From Adiantum capillus-veneris (Eukaryota; Streptophyta; Polypodiopsida; Polypodiales; Pteridaceae), in contig CM043952.1 in the NCBI GenBank assembly GCA_014529385.2, positions 66,094,870 to 66,158,869 on the forward strand: a stretch of DNA of 64,000 nucleotides, read 5' to 3'. A program made the position numbers and the translations under genes. The notes below the pieces were generated by a model that ran no database searches, was not told the origin of the DNA, and was given only the letters and a program-made list of their open reading frames with translations. Of this stretch, positions 34,191 through 45,639 are shown piece after piece (within the stretch, counting starts at the first letter, position 1; each line of letters begins with the position of its first letter).

Positions 34191-34808
34191 CTCTACATGC
34201 CTTAGACTCGTGGAGCGAAGCACTATTTATTGGGGACTCCTTTCATTATGCGGACGGATCACCAAAGCCTTAAGTACTTCATGACGTAGACCAAGCTCTC
34301 CGACAAACAAATGAGGTGGGCAAATTTTCTTTCGCAATTTCATTTTCATATTGCCCACATTGTTGGCAAGCATAATCAAGTAGCCGATGCACTCTCAAGA
34401 CGACCGAGAGTGAATGCGGTTTCCATAGCAACTTACAATGATCTATCTTCTATGATAGATGAGTATGCTATTGATCCCAATTTTAGAGATGTGATTTCAG
34501 CCCTTGCACTAGGGAAGAAAGAGGAACCATTTACTTTACAAGATGGTTATCTTCATTATGGCAATAGACTATGTGTTACTAACTCACTACGTGAGAAAGT
34601 AATGTATGAATCTCATGCTCCTCCTTATGTGGGGCATAGAGGGATTCAGTCTACCCTAAAAGGGATTGAAACATATTTCTATTGGCCTACCATAAAAGCA
34701 AACATACAAGAGTATGTTTCTAAATGTGTGGTATGCCAAAAGACGAAGTTTGATAGAGGGAAGCAACCTGGATTGCTTCAACCTTTGACAATCCCCAATT
34801 CACTATGA
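34191..34808 (+). pseudogene. Element C RNase H tail and integrase zinc domain
   Basis: It starts inside RNase H (LKYFMT, TAG, TKLSDKQMRW) and goes on with FHFHIAHIVGKHNQVADALS, the DAxSR end of RNase H. The pre-integrase link follows (GYLHYGNRLCVTNSLREKVM, HAPPYVGHRGIQSTLKGIET) with the HHCC zinc domain ending CVVCQKTKFDRGKQPG. A TGA where relatives have Trp (PNSPWES) ends the frame at 34808. Confidence 0.9.
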
Positions 34809-35902
34809 GAGAGCATATCCATGGATTTTATCTTTGGATTGCCTAAGTCTATCCATGGGAATATAGGAATATGGACGATAATATACAGGTTGAGTAAACA
34901 AACTCATTTTATACCTGTCAAAAAGACTATCAAAGCCCATCAAATGGCAATCCTCTTTATATCACAAATCTTCAAGTACCATGGCTTGCCAATGTCCATA
35001 GTATCGGATAGAGATCCTAGAATGACCAGTACTTTTTGGAAGGGTCTCTTTGAGAGTTTAGGGAGAAGGCTAAATTTCTCTTCGGTCTATCACCTGCAAA
35101 CGAATGGCCAAAGTGAAATAGCTAACCTAACAATTCTTGATCTACTAAAAGCCTACGTAACGCAAGTAAATTAAAGGTCCCAATGGGAGAAGTACTTACC
35201 CTTAGTGGAGTATGCCTACAACAACACTGTACATACTTCCACGGGAAAAGCACCTTTTGAGCTAATTGAGTGAAGATCCAAAAGTTTCCTGCTACTTAAA
35301 GTACACGGGAAGATCTTCACTGTAGATGAGTATAGCCGAGACGTACAAGAATCTTTCAAAAGATTAAGGATGCTAGCTCTATCTCACAGCAAAGGCAAAA
35401 GGCTACTGCTGATAAGCACAGAAGAGCCCAAGCCTTTAAAGAAAACGATTGGGTCTTGTTTAAATTTTTCAAGGCTCAATTAAGGCACACCACGGGCAAG
35501 AATCCTACGGGACACCAAAAGTACTATGCTAAGTTAGCAAAAAGGTACTATGGTCCCTTCCAGATTCTTAGACCAATCAATGAGATGGCCTATCAACTCA
35601 AGTTGCCCAGTCATTGGCTCATACACAATGATTTCCATGTGAGCCTACTACAGCCTAACAAAGGAGAGCCTCCTCAAGAACCAACTATTGAAGACCAACC
35701 GGAGATTGAGGACCAAGAAGAGGTGCTGCAGCCCGAGTTCATCATCCGACATGAAGACAAGGTATTAAGAGGCGGTAAGACTGTCTGATGGTATCTTATT
35801 AAGTTTAAGAATTATCCTTTTGAAGGTGCTAGATGGATGCAAGGCATACAATAAAAGGATAACCTAAACCTTGTCAATGCTTACAATGCTTCCCTAGAGT
35901 AA
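34809..35902 (+). pseudogene. Element C integrase core and tail
   Basis: The frame 34821-35174 has SMDFIFGLPKSIHGN (Asp), IVSDRDPRMTSTFW (Asp) and YHLQTNGQSEIANL (Glu), then TAA where relatives have Gln. The tail frame 35456-35788 reads [39 protein letters not shown] and [12 protein letters not shown]. The chromodomain-like end YLIKFKNYPFEGARWMQGIQ follows with one stop between, and the protein ends near 35900. Confidence 0.9.
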
Positions 35903-36255
35903 GAAATTGTACAAATGTTTAAAATGAACAAGCTTTTGTCTTAGAAGACTCTCTTTTTCTTTATTGTGCACAAATGTTAAGTAGTATGCATGCTTAGAAT
36001 CAAGTTTGTGGAGACGACGTCTTCCAAACACCAAGTAGAGCTTGTCACTCTACTATGGAAGATTGATAGGGCTAATGCGCAGATATGCTTGCGACAGCTT
36101 AGGCTCTCAAGCGCCAAATGGATTAGTCATCCATTCTGGAACGATGTCGTAGGGTAAGGTAGGGATCCTCTACCCGCTAGAAAAAGGACTAATGAATAGG
36201 CTTTATCTTCTCTACCCCATAGTCAAGGATGACTATGACTTTAAGAGAGAGGTAA
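35903..36255 (+). other. Element C 3' spacer with polypurine tract
   Basis: Noncoding, similar to the B2 spacer. AAGAGAGAGG at about 36243-36252 sits where the polypurine tract lies in B2, just before the LTR. Confidence 0.7.
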
Positions 36256-36632
36256 TTTTATAATAACTAATATCTAATTCTCCTAAATGATTTTCTCATG
36301 TTAAACTGATCATTTAATATGGGGAAGTACCAAGGGAGAAAAATCTAGAATATTGGTTAAGCTGGTAGACCGGCCATAGTAGGGATCCAAAGGAGGGAAA
36401 ATAGGGATCCAAAGGGGGGGCCATCTGCAAAAGAGCAATGTGCAACAATGGGCTTCAAAGACCCTAAGGTTCAGTCCATTAAGACTTCCAAAATGCTAAG
36501 GTTCCAAATTTCAAAGGTTATGTTCAATGGTCCAACCCTAGGGAAAATTGGATGCTTTGAGTGTACACAAAAGTCTTTACAAGCTCCAACATAGGAGGGG
36601 GCGAGCCCTTTTAGTAGGTAAAGAGAGAGAAA

Positions 36633-36634
<2 letters not shown>

Positions 36635-36693
<59 letters not shown>
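36635..36693. repeat. (CA)n microsatellite in the 3' LTR of C
   Basis: CA run of about 59 bp. Open frames of Thr-His or Cys-Val repeats across it are artefacts. Confidence 0.95.
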
Positions 36694-36695
<2 letters not shown>

Positions 36696-37196
36696 ATACA
36701 AGCCCCTTACACAAAGGGCATAGTGGACACATGTCAGCTCCCTAGGCCAATTGGCCACTAGGTGCACTCAAATCCTATTGGATGGCCATAGAGGTGGACC
36801 AATGAGAATTAGGCTAGAGTAAATCTAGTTTAATTCATTTAAAAACACTTGACAAAAGAACCAATAAGAATTAAGCTCTTTAGAAGACTATTGGACAGTC
36901 TCCCAAGGGGTCAAATGAGCATTCAACAGCCCAATGGCTTGCCTGATTCCTATTAGCCAAAAGATAATTGGGTCCAATGAGAGTTTAGTTGCATTATTTA
37001 ATTACCTAAAGCTCTCACAAAAGGGAAAAGGGGGACAGATGTCACAAGGCTATCACTTATGCTTCTCAATTCTCATTGGCTAAGCTTTGCAGGATCCAAT
37101 GGGGTGTCAGCAAGAGAGAGAGGGGGCTGATTTTGGCAAGGCATTATCACACACACACACACACACACTCACACAATCTCATGTCTGGAGCAAGAA

Positions 37197-37199
<3 letters not shown>

Positions 37200-37254
<55 letters not shown>
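37200..37254. repeat. (CT)n microsatellite in the 3' LTR of C
   Basis: CT run of about 55 bp, homologous to 30188-30239. Confidence 0.95.
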
Positions 37255-37257
<3 letters not shown>

Positions 37258-37926
37258 TCTCAAGCTTTAATGGAAAGCTCATAATCTACTCCAAGATTGG
37301 GAGAAGGGAGGCCTACACCAACAACTCTTGGCTTTGTGATGCAAATCCAACCAAGAGCCAAGCTTCAATGCATGCTCATCTCCTCTACCATGCTAATTAC
37401 TAAGCTATGCTAAGATTTTAGGAGTGATTATGTGAGGAAATATACTTCTTTCTCGTAAGACTACTCCTTCTTTCTCTCAATCTACTCTCATACCCCGCTA
37501 GCTCTTACCATCTTTGAAGGTGTGTGAGGTCTTGGGTCTAAGACCGTGAGGGAGTTGATGTTGTGTTTTATAAGTGTTTGCTTAGTGCTTGAAGCTTCCA
37601 TATTCATTGCACTAGCTAGTGAAGGAACACAAAGGATTGTACTGTAAAATGTCTCCCTTGATGGGGGAAACCTATAATACAAAGCCTTTTGGAGGGGGGA
37701 CCGCCCGGCTCCATGTAAATCCTGTCCTCAACTGTTGTCAATAGCTTAGTTTCTCTCTCTTTTGAAGTATTGTTCATGCCTATCTAACTAGGTGTTATGC
37801 TTTTTGCTGCTCTCTCCCCATCCAAGCACTCTTGCCATGCTCATTAGGAATCTATTCTAATGAAATGCTCACTATCTCTATGCTATTTTCCGCTACACAC
37901 AAGTTACTAGGCCATTAAATGTTACA

Positions 37927-39190
37927 GTTTCTATCTCTGATCTCATTTGATCATTTGTTTCATTTCCCGTGTGCTCAATTTCCCCATTTCTTTCATGGAT
38001 TAATGCTTCCTACTTAGGGATGGTTTGTTTCTCTGGCTCCATTAGAGCTCAAGCTATCTCTATGAGTCTTTTGCACATTTCAAGTCTCTATCTCTCAATC
38101 TCAGGATGCGGATATGTCAACCATCTCTGTTCCAGTGTCTGGTTGGTTTTTAGTCTAGCCTCAAATACTTGTAACATAGCGTCTAATGGCTCTCGAACTT
38201 TGTCTACCAGGGCTGAACCTCACGACAATATCTTGGCTTACGTCACTCCTCTTGTTTGATCCTTCTTTTCCCTTTCATGTTTTAGATGCTCCTTGGCTTG
38301 TTGCAACTTGGTTTCTAAGGCAGTATTCTCTTTTTAGCCTTTTAGCTTTCATTTTGTCTTGTTTAACTTTCCATGATTTTCTTTTGAGTCCTCACTACTA
38401 TGCTCTCAATTTCCATTTGATCAGGTAGTTTATGTTCCTCCTCAACAAGTTTGTTTCTGGCAGCTCCTTGAGCTTGAGCTCTTTTCATTGCATTTATTGG
38501 AATCGTGGGTTCTACCTCAAATCCACTTGAATAAGGTAACACTCCTACATTGTTCATTGTTGCTTTTCCCGTGTTATCAAGATTTTTGGGATAGTTTGGA
38601 AGAACATGAGTGATTGCACATTCATCACATAATCCAAAAATCTCTTTACTTTCACCCTTGTGTGGAAAACTTCTTGCCCAATGATCACCTCCACATTCAT
38701 AGCATGGTCCTACTTGTTGTGTAGCTGGTGGTGCAACTGATGGTTGTTCTTGCCTAGTAGGAATGGTCTTTGATCCATGCTCTTGATTGACTATGAACAT
38801 CAAGGTGTTTTTGTCCATCATATAATGATTTTTCATGGGTTGTGACACATAGGATGGTTGTGCAATCAATCCTAAACTCTTCCATGAAGGATAGGTATCT
38901 CTAGCATAAGAAGTACTCTCTGGCATCATTCCATAAGTATCTCTAGGCTTGTTGTAATACAAAGAAGACATCCTCAATGCTTGGCTCTCATGTGGTTCAG
39001 TTGGTTGAGTATAGTTGACTACTCCTCTACTATCATTTTGAAGAAGTGGTTGTTGCCCTAACATATGTTGCAATCTTGGGTGAGTGTTATACCATTTGGT
39101 GGGATGATCCCCTCCACAAGTGTCACTTGCAATCTTGGCTGAGTGTTACACCATGTGGTGGGATGATCCCCTCCACAAGTGTCACATCTC
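37927..39190 (-). pseudogene. Gag-like fragment with several zinc knuckles and a coiled coil
   Basis: On the minus strand, 39190-39060 gives CDTCGGDHPTTWC (CX2CX3HX4C) and a 59-bp tandem copy in which the last Cys is Tyr. The frame 39073-38363 follows, with CYECGGDHWARSF and CDECAITHVLPNY, both of the same knuckle type but missing the last Cys. Below 38363 the strand continues, with stops, as a Lys/Glu/Leu-rich stretch (ENTALETKLQQAKEHLKHER) that looks like coiled coil. It is cut off exactly at the end of element C's LTR. It is probably a gag of a different Ty3 family; unassigned otherwise. Confidence 0.6.
39071..39188. repeat. 59-bp tandem duplication of a zinc knuckle
   Basis: CAATCTTGG(G/C)TGAGTGTTA begins both 39071 and 39130. 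The unit length is not a multiple of three, so the two knuckle copies are in different frames. Confidence 0.9.
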
Positions 39191-39259
39191 ATCATTTGTT
39201 GTTGTCATACATTTGGGTTCTCTCTATAGCCTTGATTCATTCTCCTTACCACTTCTTCC

Positions 39260-39489
39260 TAGTACAATATACATGTGGTTGTGATGTGTGTGAACACACT
39301 TAGGACCACCGGGGCATTTTTTCCCTCACTAGGACATTTCCCCCCCGTGCATTGTATATACGCCCATCACTCTAGGGCTATCTCATCTTTTCATTGCACA
39401 CTAAGGAAAACGCTCTTTGTTGTGTGCCTTGAGCCTTCTTTATCTTCTCCAAGCTTTGTGTACATATGTTTGCAACCCTATTTCCAACA
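39260..39489 (+). repeat. Copia 3 5' LTR
   Basis: Aligns with both copia 1 LTRs; it starts TAGTACAATATACATG (the TG has decayed) and ends TTCCAACA. Confidence 0.85.
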
Positions 39490-39491
39490 AT

Positions 39492-39505
39492 TTGTATCAG
39501 AGAAG
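39492..39505 (+). promoter_or_regulatory. Copia 3 primer-binding site, decayed
   Basis: TTGTATCAGAGAAG compared with TTGGTATCAGAGCAG in the family: one base lost and one changed. Initiator-Met type. Confidence 0.7.
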
Positions 39506-39846
39506 GTTGCGTCCTCCCGAGCTACATCGCCAACATCGCCAGCAAATGCGTGCTCAATTTCTTTGATTTCAGTGAGCTTTGGTTGACAAATAATTTGGGA
39601 AAGCTCATAGAGTTTGGTATGCTCAAATTTTTCATTTGGGCTCATTCCGCCCTCCGTTTCTACTACACGCAGTGTTGCAGAGGCTATTTCTTCATTTTGT
39701 GCAGAATTTATGTCGATGTTGTTTTCTACATAACAAGTCCCTTACAGTCTAGACTCTTTGGGTTGTGCTATATAGAACACATTAGTCCCACTTTGTTTCT
39801 CCTATTTTGGGGGAATTTTCACATCAGCAAGATGCAAGCATTCACC

Positions 39847-40772
39847 ATGGCTGACAACAACACATATGTATTCAAGATGTTTGCTGTTGAGGATAGGTTG
39901 GATGGGGACAATTACTCAATGTGGGCTTACATGATGCAACATGTTCTTGTGTCAAAGGGTGTTCGGAATATTGTGCAGGATATTGATGTACATCTTGGTT
40001 CTCTCGATATAGGGGATGTTGAGGATGCTGTAGGTTTTGGTGGTAGAATTGCTACTATTAGAGCTGTTTTGCCTACGATTGAGCAAGCTCGTTGGGATGT
40101 AAGAGATGTGCAAGCTCATGTATTTATTGCATTAGCTGTAAAGTGTACTATTTCTCATCACATTCGTTTAGCTAAATCTTCAAAATAGGCTTGGGATATT
40201 CTAGCCGGTCTTTATGCAAGTCATAAATGAGGCAAAAATCGCATTGTTGCGTAAAGAGTTGGACTCAAAGATTATGCATGAGGAAGATGACATGGAAACT
40301 TTCCTTCTTGGAAACTTATTTATGCAAGCGAAGTCATTTCTGACAATTCCCTTGTGCAGATTGTTTGTGATGCTTTGCTAGATTCTTACCGAACTTTTGC
40401 CAGTACTTGGAGACTTATGACCCAAGAAAATCCTGAAGTTGTCAAGTTTGATGCATTATGCACATTGCTGTTGCAAGAGTCACTTTCCAAAAAAAAGAGG
40501 GCTAAATTGTGTACTTGAACAGGCTTTTGTGGATGCTCAAAGAAAAGGTGGTAACAACAATGTAGCCACTTCTCATGGTTCTTCCGCGAGTGGTAAATCA
40601 CATGTTTCTAATGCTTCTACTAGCAGCACTACATTTGGGAATTCTGGTGACAAAGGCAAAAAGAAGATGCGTTGCCATTATTGGAAAGCTAATGATCAAG
40701 AAATGTCCAAATTAGAAGGCTAAGAAGATAGAGGTTGGCTCCACTACAAGTGTAGCTATTGTAGAGTCTTTT
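39847..40772 (+). pseudogene. Copia 3 gag
   Basis: The ATG at 39847 opens MADNNTYVFKMFAVEDRLDG and MWAYMMQHVLVSKGVRN. The frame runs to AKSSK, then TAG (40186-40188), then AWDILAGLYASH. The same stop is found at the same place in copia 1. A frame change near 40226 and other losses follow. The zinc knuckle is spoiled (CHYWKANDQ, Cys to Trp). Confidence 0.85.
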
Positions 40773-42685
40773 GTGAAAGGATATTGTGATTCTGATGTAG
40801 ATACAAAATGGGCTATTAGTGCAGAGCGCACTTATGATCCTTCTATCCATGATGCATATATGTCAATTGCTGCATATGCTCATGTGTGGTACTTTGACAG
40901 TGGTGCTACAAAGCACATTACCTCTCACCATGACTTGTTTACCTCTCTCAAGGATGTCCCTCATGGGGATACAATCAATTATGCTAACAATGCGTCTTAT
41001 CTGATCAAGGGAGTTGGAAAGATTGTGTTGACTGCTGCAAATGGCAGTTATTTCACACTTGTTGATGCATTCTATGTACCTGGGATAAAAAAGAACCTTT
41101 TTTCTATATTTGTGCTTGCTAGACTTGGTCTTCTTGTTGCTAGACTTTGTGGATGATAGTCTACAAATGTACAGTTCATGATCTCAATTTCAATGATGAA
41201 ATTGTTGCATCTGGCATTTTATGCTTTGGGCTATATAAGCTCACTTTGTATGACAAGTGTGGGTAGAATTTTGCAAATGATGTTGTGGATTCAAAGGCTA
41301 TTTTAGATGCAAAACTTTGGCATACACATTTTGGGTATCTAAATTTTTCCAGTTTGTTGCGTTTGCAAAAATCTGATATGGTCACTTCTTTGAAGCCTCT
41401 TGAAGCACTTGTGAAGCATGTTTGTGAAGGCTGTATTTTGGGTAAGATGAAATGTTTAAAATTTCTAAAGGATGATTCAGTAAGGGCTACATGCAGGTTG
41501 CAGCTTGTGCATAGCAATGTTTATGGGCCCATGCAAACTCCGTCCTTGGGAAATTACCTATACTTTGTGACTTTCATTGATAATTACTCTAGGCATGCAT
41601 GGGCCTATCTGCTTAAAGTGAAGTTTGAAGTGTTTATGTGTCTCAAGCAATTTCTGGCTATGGTTGAAAATGTCTCAAAATGTACTATGGGCACCATTCG
41701 TTTTGATTGAGGGGGGAGTATATGTCTCATGAATTTAATGCATTTCTGGCTAGTCGTGGGATGAAACACCAATGTACAATTCCTTACACACCTTAACAAA
41801 ATGATGTTGCTAAAAGGAAAAATAGGTCGCTTAAAGAAATGGCACGATGTATGACCGGTCAAAAGTCACATCCATTCTGGCTTGAGGCTATCATATGTGC
41901 CACTTATGGACTTAATAAGTGTCCTACAAAAGCTTTACAATCTATGAGTCCTTCTGAAGCATGGCATAATAGAAAGCCTTATATTGAGCACATGCATGTT
42001 TTTGCTTGTTTGGCTTATGCTTTGGTGCTACAAACGCAGTGCAAGAATTGGATGATAAGCATGTCAAACGCATTTTTGTTGGTTATAGTGCTGAAAGCAA
42101 AGGTTACAAGTTGTACCATCCGCAAACAAAGCGTGTTTTGGTTTCACGGGATGTTGTATTTTTGGAAGATTCTGTTCAGCCCTTGCTGTCATGTACTAGA
42201 GATAGTAATGTTAGCTCACATGACATTTATGACAATTTGTTGCCTCTTTTCAGTGGTGGAAGTTCGAATGTATATTCAAATGAGGCATATGTAAAGCCTA
42301 TGGGGGTTTTTGAAAATGTTACCGATCAACCAATATCTAATGTAGTTGTACATGATGTACTTGATGAGGAGAGAATGAGCAAGCTAGAGGTATGCCAAAA
42401 TGGCTGATGCATACTTTGCATGACAGTAAATTGGATGCACCTTTATCTAGTCGTACTCAATCAGGTTCTCGCCATGCATCTTATGCATCAGATTGTTATG
42501 CTTTGGCTGTTTCTAGCTTATGTGATGTTGAGGAACCTTTGCCTTTTGATAAAGCACGAAATCCAAAGAATTGGATGGCTACCATGCAATTAGAATATGA
42601 TGCACTTATAGAAAATGACACATGGACTTTAGGAAAAAAGGCCATTGGTACAATGTGGGTTTACAAGTTGAAACGCAAGCCGGAT
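40773..42685 (+). pseudogene. Copia 3 protease, integrase and start of reverse transcriptase
   Basis: Protease WYFDSGATKHITSHHDLF (40773-41156), then a frame change, then the pre-integrase region AKLWHTHFGYLN. In the integrase core FIDNYSRHAW keeps the first Asp, the second (TIRFD) is followed by a stop, and the catalytic Glu is Lys (AKRKNRS where copia 1 has VERKN). The C-terminal part is well kept: KRIFVGYSAESKGYKLYHPQ. Reverse transcriptase begins with NPKNWMATMQLEYDALIEND and MWVYKLKRKPD, where insertion H interrupts it after the CGGAT target. Confidence 0.9.
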
Positions 42686-42847
42686 TGTCAGGACACAGGT
42701 CCTATGGGTAGGGCCCTACCCTAAAGGGGGGTCACGGACCCCGGCCATGTGCCAGCTAGCAGTGTGGACAGGGGATCCTAGGGCTAAGAGCCTATAAGTA
42801 TGGGCGGTTGGGTGGAGGATCCAGGTCTCTAGCTCCTAGGGTTCTCA
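42686..42847 (+). repeat. Left inverted LTR-like repeat of H
   Basis: TGTCAGGACACAGGTCC to GGGTTCTCA, plus orientation. By eye the inner 100 bp or so are identical to the right copy, while the outer 65 bp differ at several positions. The primer-like sequence just inside (TTGGTACC) is incomplete. Confidence 0.85.
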
Positions 42848-42856
42848 TATTGGTAC

Positions 42857-44472
42857 CAAATATTTTTCGTCCTCGAAAACACAAGTGGTGGTATCTTCAT
42901 AAGAACACTAATGTTTTCCACCGTGGCATCCCTCATGGATCCAACGGTTTGTTGAATCGGAACCCGGTTCATTGGGAGGTTCAATGAAATCAAGAATAAC
43001 ATCTTGATTTTCCACATTGTTGTCCTTGTACCACCGTCTTGGTTAACCGACCCGTAACTAACATAATGTGAAGACTCCATTTAAAACTCACTTGAGTATG
43101 TTAAACGAGTTATCATAACGAAGAGGTGTCTAAATGCATACCCAAGTTTCAGACTTTCTGGAGGTACTTGAATGTGCAATATAACCTCGGCTCATCTTTC
43201 CATGAAAGTACTATGCTGACATACTCATCAACAACAACAACCAAGTCCTTGACTTGCTATGGTTTCTTGCTAGTAGCCAACCGCATCAAAACTGATGATT
43301 AAGGTTGATAACTTGAGAATAACAGTCAGAGAATAAAAGTAGCCGTAACATGCCTTTCATCATATGAAGCAAAATCCAAACTAGAAAGGTAACCGATCCA
43401 GTTGTTTCACTTCTTGCTAACGTATGCACTTAGCATATCCTTTAGTGTGATTTAACGTATGCACTTTTCATATCCTTTAGTCCTAAATAGAATGCTTGTA
43501 AACTGCCCATCCTACGCGGGATGAGTAGCAGCAGTAAGAGTGAGGTGCTTTCCCCCAACCACTTACAGACAGTCCCTCATGACTGACGACAAACTATGAC
43601 TCAATCATTGAGTATCCAGCCATATACGCGATATGGAATGGAGACAACCAACTAGTAGCCAATCGGAAACACCCATACTCAACCATCACCTTGTATGGCA
43701 GGGTGTAAACTCATACAAAATCTGCAAGAGAAATTGCACTGATATTGCAAAAAATTACAGAAACAATAAAGTCCATGAATTTGCATGCCGCTCCGAATAA
43801 ATTTGTGTTAAACACTAGGGCCCATAACACCTAGTGTGCATGCATTTAACACAAACTTATCCGAACCGCAATTCCATGACGAGACTTTCCACTATACTTA
43901 CGTGAAAATCTTGCAACAAAAGTTGGACCATAATAGAATGGGACAACCCAGTCACACCTAGGAACCAACCATGAGACATTCTCATGAACGTAGTAGACTT
44001 TGCTATATGTAGAAACAACCCTCCGTTAAGGTGGTTTCACAGCACTCGTAATCACCACAAGTCTGTACTTAGTACCCGACAATTTCTGGCCACTGAAATT
44101 GTACCTGATACTGTGTGCTAAAAAATGGTCGAACCAATGGATACGACCAGCACCTAGGGACTTTGTCGCGACACATTGGTATTTGGCGCCAGTGTCAGTC
44201 CCAGAGACTCATATTCTCCACATGTGGAATATGTCTCAAACAAGGATATCAAGAAAAGTGACATCCATCAAGTACGAGATGTACTTGTGTGTGGAGGTAA
44301 CTGCAAACACTCTGCGACAAGAGTGAGAGGGACCCTCATTCATTGCTCCACACTGGCTAAACCGAACTCCTAGAGTTCCTAGACCATGTTGTATCCCATG
44401 TGACAACATGTGCCAAATTGAACCCTACAAGTAAGTTCGTAACAGCAAAAGACAGAAAGATAGATTGGACGC
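42857..44472. other. Left arm of H, noncoding
   Basis: 1.6 kb without recognised genes. It has an imperfect palindrome at about 43790-43870 and a near-repeat (AACGTATGCACTT and CATATCCTTTAGT) at about 43419-43486. Open frames here are short. Confidence 0.5.
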
Positions 44473-45613
44473 TGTCAGGAGTTTTTTGGAGCAAGGGATT
44501 GCGCATATGTACATATACATGCATGGTGCATCAAATAAAGAATTGCCCATTTTTCAGAGCCAGGTGGTTACGTGGGGCCCACATGTGTACAGGTAGGACA
44601 AGGTGTACATAGTGCATCGATTTTCACTATTACCAGTATCACTGTGTTTTTTCTACAATAAGGAGGAGTTGGTAGCGCGTAAAAATTCTCGAGAAAGCTA
44701 TCCGCGGGCCGACGACATGAGGTAAGCAGGTGCGTCAGATGGAATCTAGTGGCGTCAAGAGGTCGAACGGGGTCAATACTTGCACGCGGAGAAGTATGGA
44801 CACGACGTGGGTGTTTTCTTGTGATACTTATGCAGAAAGGTTATCATGAGGACCACTTTTTGGGGCCACTTCACGTGGTTGCGAGATGCATTATTCGGAA
44901 AAACTGAGTGCTAGGTGTGCGGATGATGCAAAAAGGTGACAACTATGCACTGCGAGGTCAGTTTTTGGCCTGTTCGGGGTCCGTTTGAGGTCATCTAAAA
45001 GGCCAAGGGTGCCCAACTAATAAAGCTAAGTGTGGGAACTGAAAAAATTGAGAGAAGACCAGAAAAAACATGGAGAAGAGAGGAGGGACAGCCGCAAGTG
45101 TGTTTTTGCTGTTTTTGGAGCATTTTTTGGCCCTAAACTGCTCATCCGAGGTCGGATTTGAGCACTGTGACATTGTAGGGTGGAGTTTTTGGGCGTTCCG
45201 GACGCAATGGCGCTGTCCATTTTGCCAAATTCCTCACAGATTTTCTGCTATTTTTCTGTGTAATCTTCTCCGGTGAGTGAAACCTCTGCTTAACTTTGTG
45301 GTTGTATCTGGTGTATTTCCTCAATACTGTGTAAACTATTTGCCCCATTGGTGTTGGGCTGAGATTCATTGAGTCTAAACAACAACAATTTGCCTCCTTT
45401 GAGCTGAATTGAGAGTGTGTGTGTGAGTGTGTATGTGTGAGTGTTGAGTGGGCAAGTGGGAATCTCTCTCTTCTCACTCCGTCTGTGTGTTTCCTGTCTC
45501 GGCCAGGCTGGTTGTGTAAGCCGAGTGGTGCCCCATAATGTGTGTGTGTATCATCCCAAGAGTGTGTGTCGGGTCATTATAGAGGCGTTGTGTGTGTTTC
45601 CATCCCGCTCACA
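44473..45613 (+). repeat. Element D 5' LTR
   Basis: Starts TGTCAGGAGTTTTTTGG and ends GCTCACA; 1141 bp. A short GTGTGT-rich stretch lies at about 45415-45445. Confidence 0.95.
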
Positions 45614-45619
45614 TTCTTT

Positions 45620-45639
45620 TGGCGCCCCCACGGAGGATC
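45620..45639 (+). promoter_or_regulatory. Element D primer-binding site
   Basis: TGGCGCCCCCACGGAGGATC lies six bases after the LTR. The same place in element E reads TGGTGCCCCCACTGAGGATC, so the site is conserved between the two elements. I do not know which tRNA ends in the complement. Confidence 0.7.

Larger units (their letters stand above)
30148..37926 (+). mobile_element. Ty3/gypsy element C
   Basis: A plus-strand element of the A/B family: truncated 5' LTR (30148-30903), initiator-Met primer site, gag, protease, reverse transcriptase, partial RNase H, integrase, spacer and full 3' LTR (36256-37926). It has many stops, a tandem duplication in gag, a frameshifted protease and a deletion between reverse transcriptase and RNase H. 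No target duplication can be read because the left end is lost. Confidence 0.9.
36256..37926 (+). repeat. Element C 3' LTR
   Basis: A 1671-bp LTR whose start is aligned with the B2 LTR (TTTTATAATAACTAATATC against TGTCATAAAATCTAATATC) and which ends TGTTACA. It contains (CA)n at 36635-36693 and (CT)n at 37200-37254. Confidence 0.85.

Noticed and set aside
36471..36767. Open frames of Thr-His and Cys-Val repeats
   Set aside because: They are produced by the CA microsatellite in the LTR of element C.
41176..41862. Minus-strand open frames in copia 3
   Set aside because: Antisense to the recognised integrase and pre-integrase reading.
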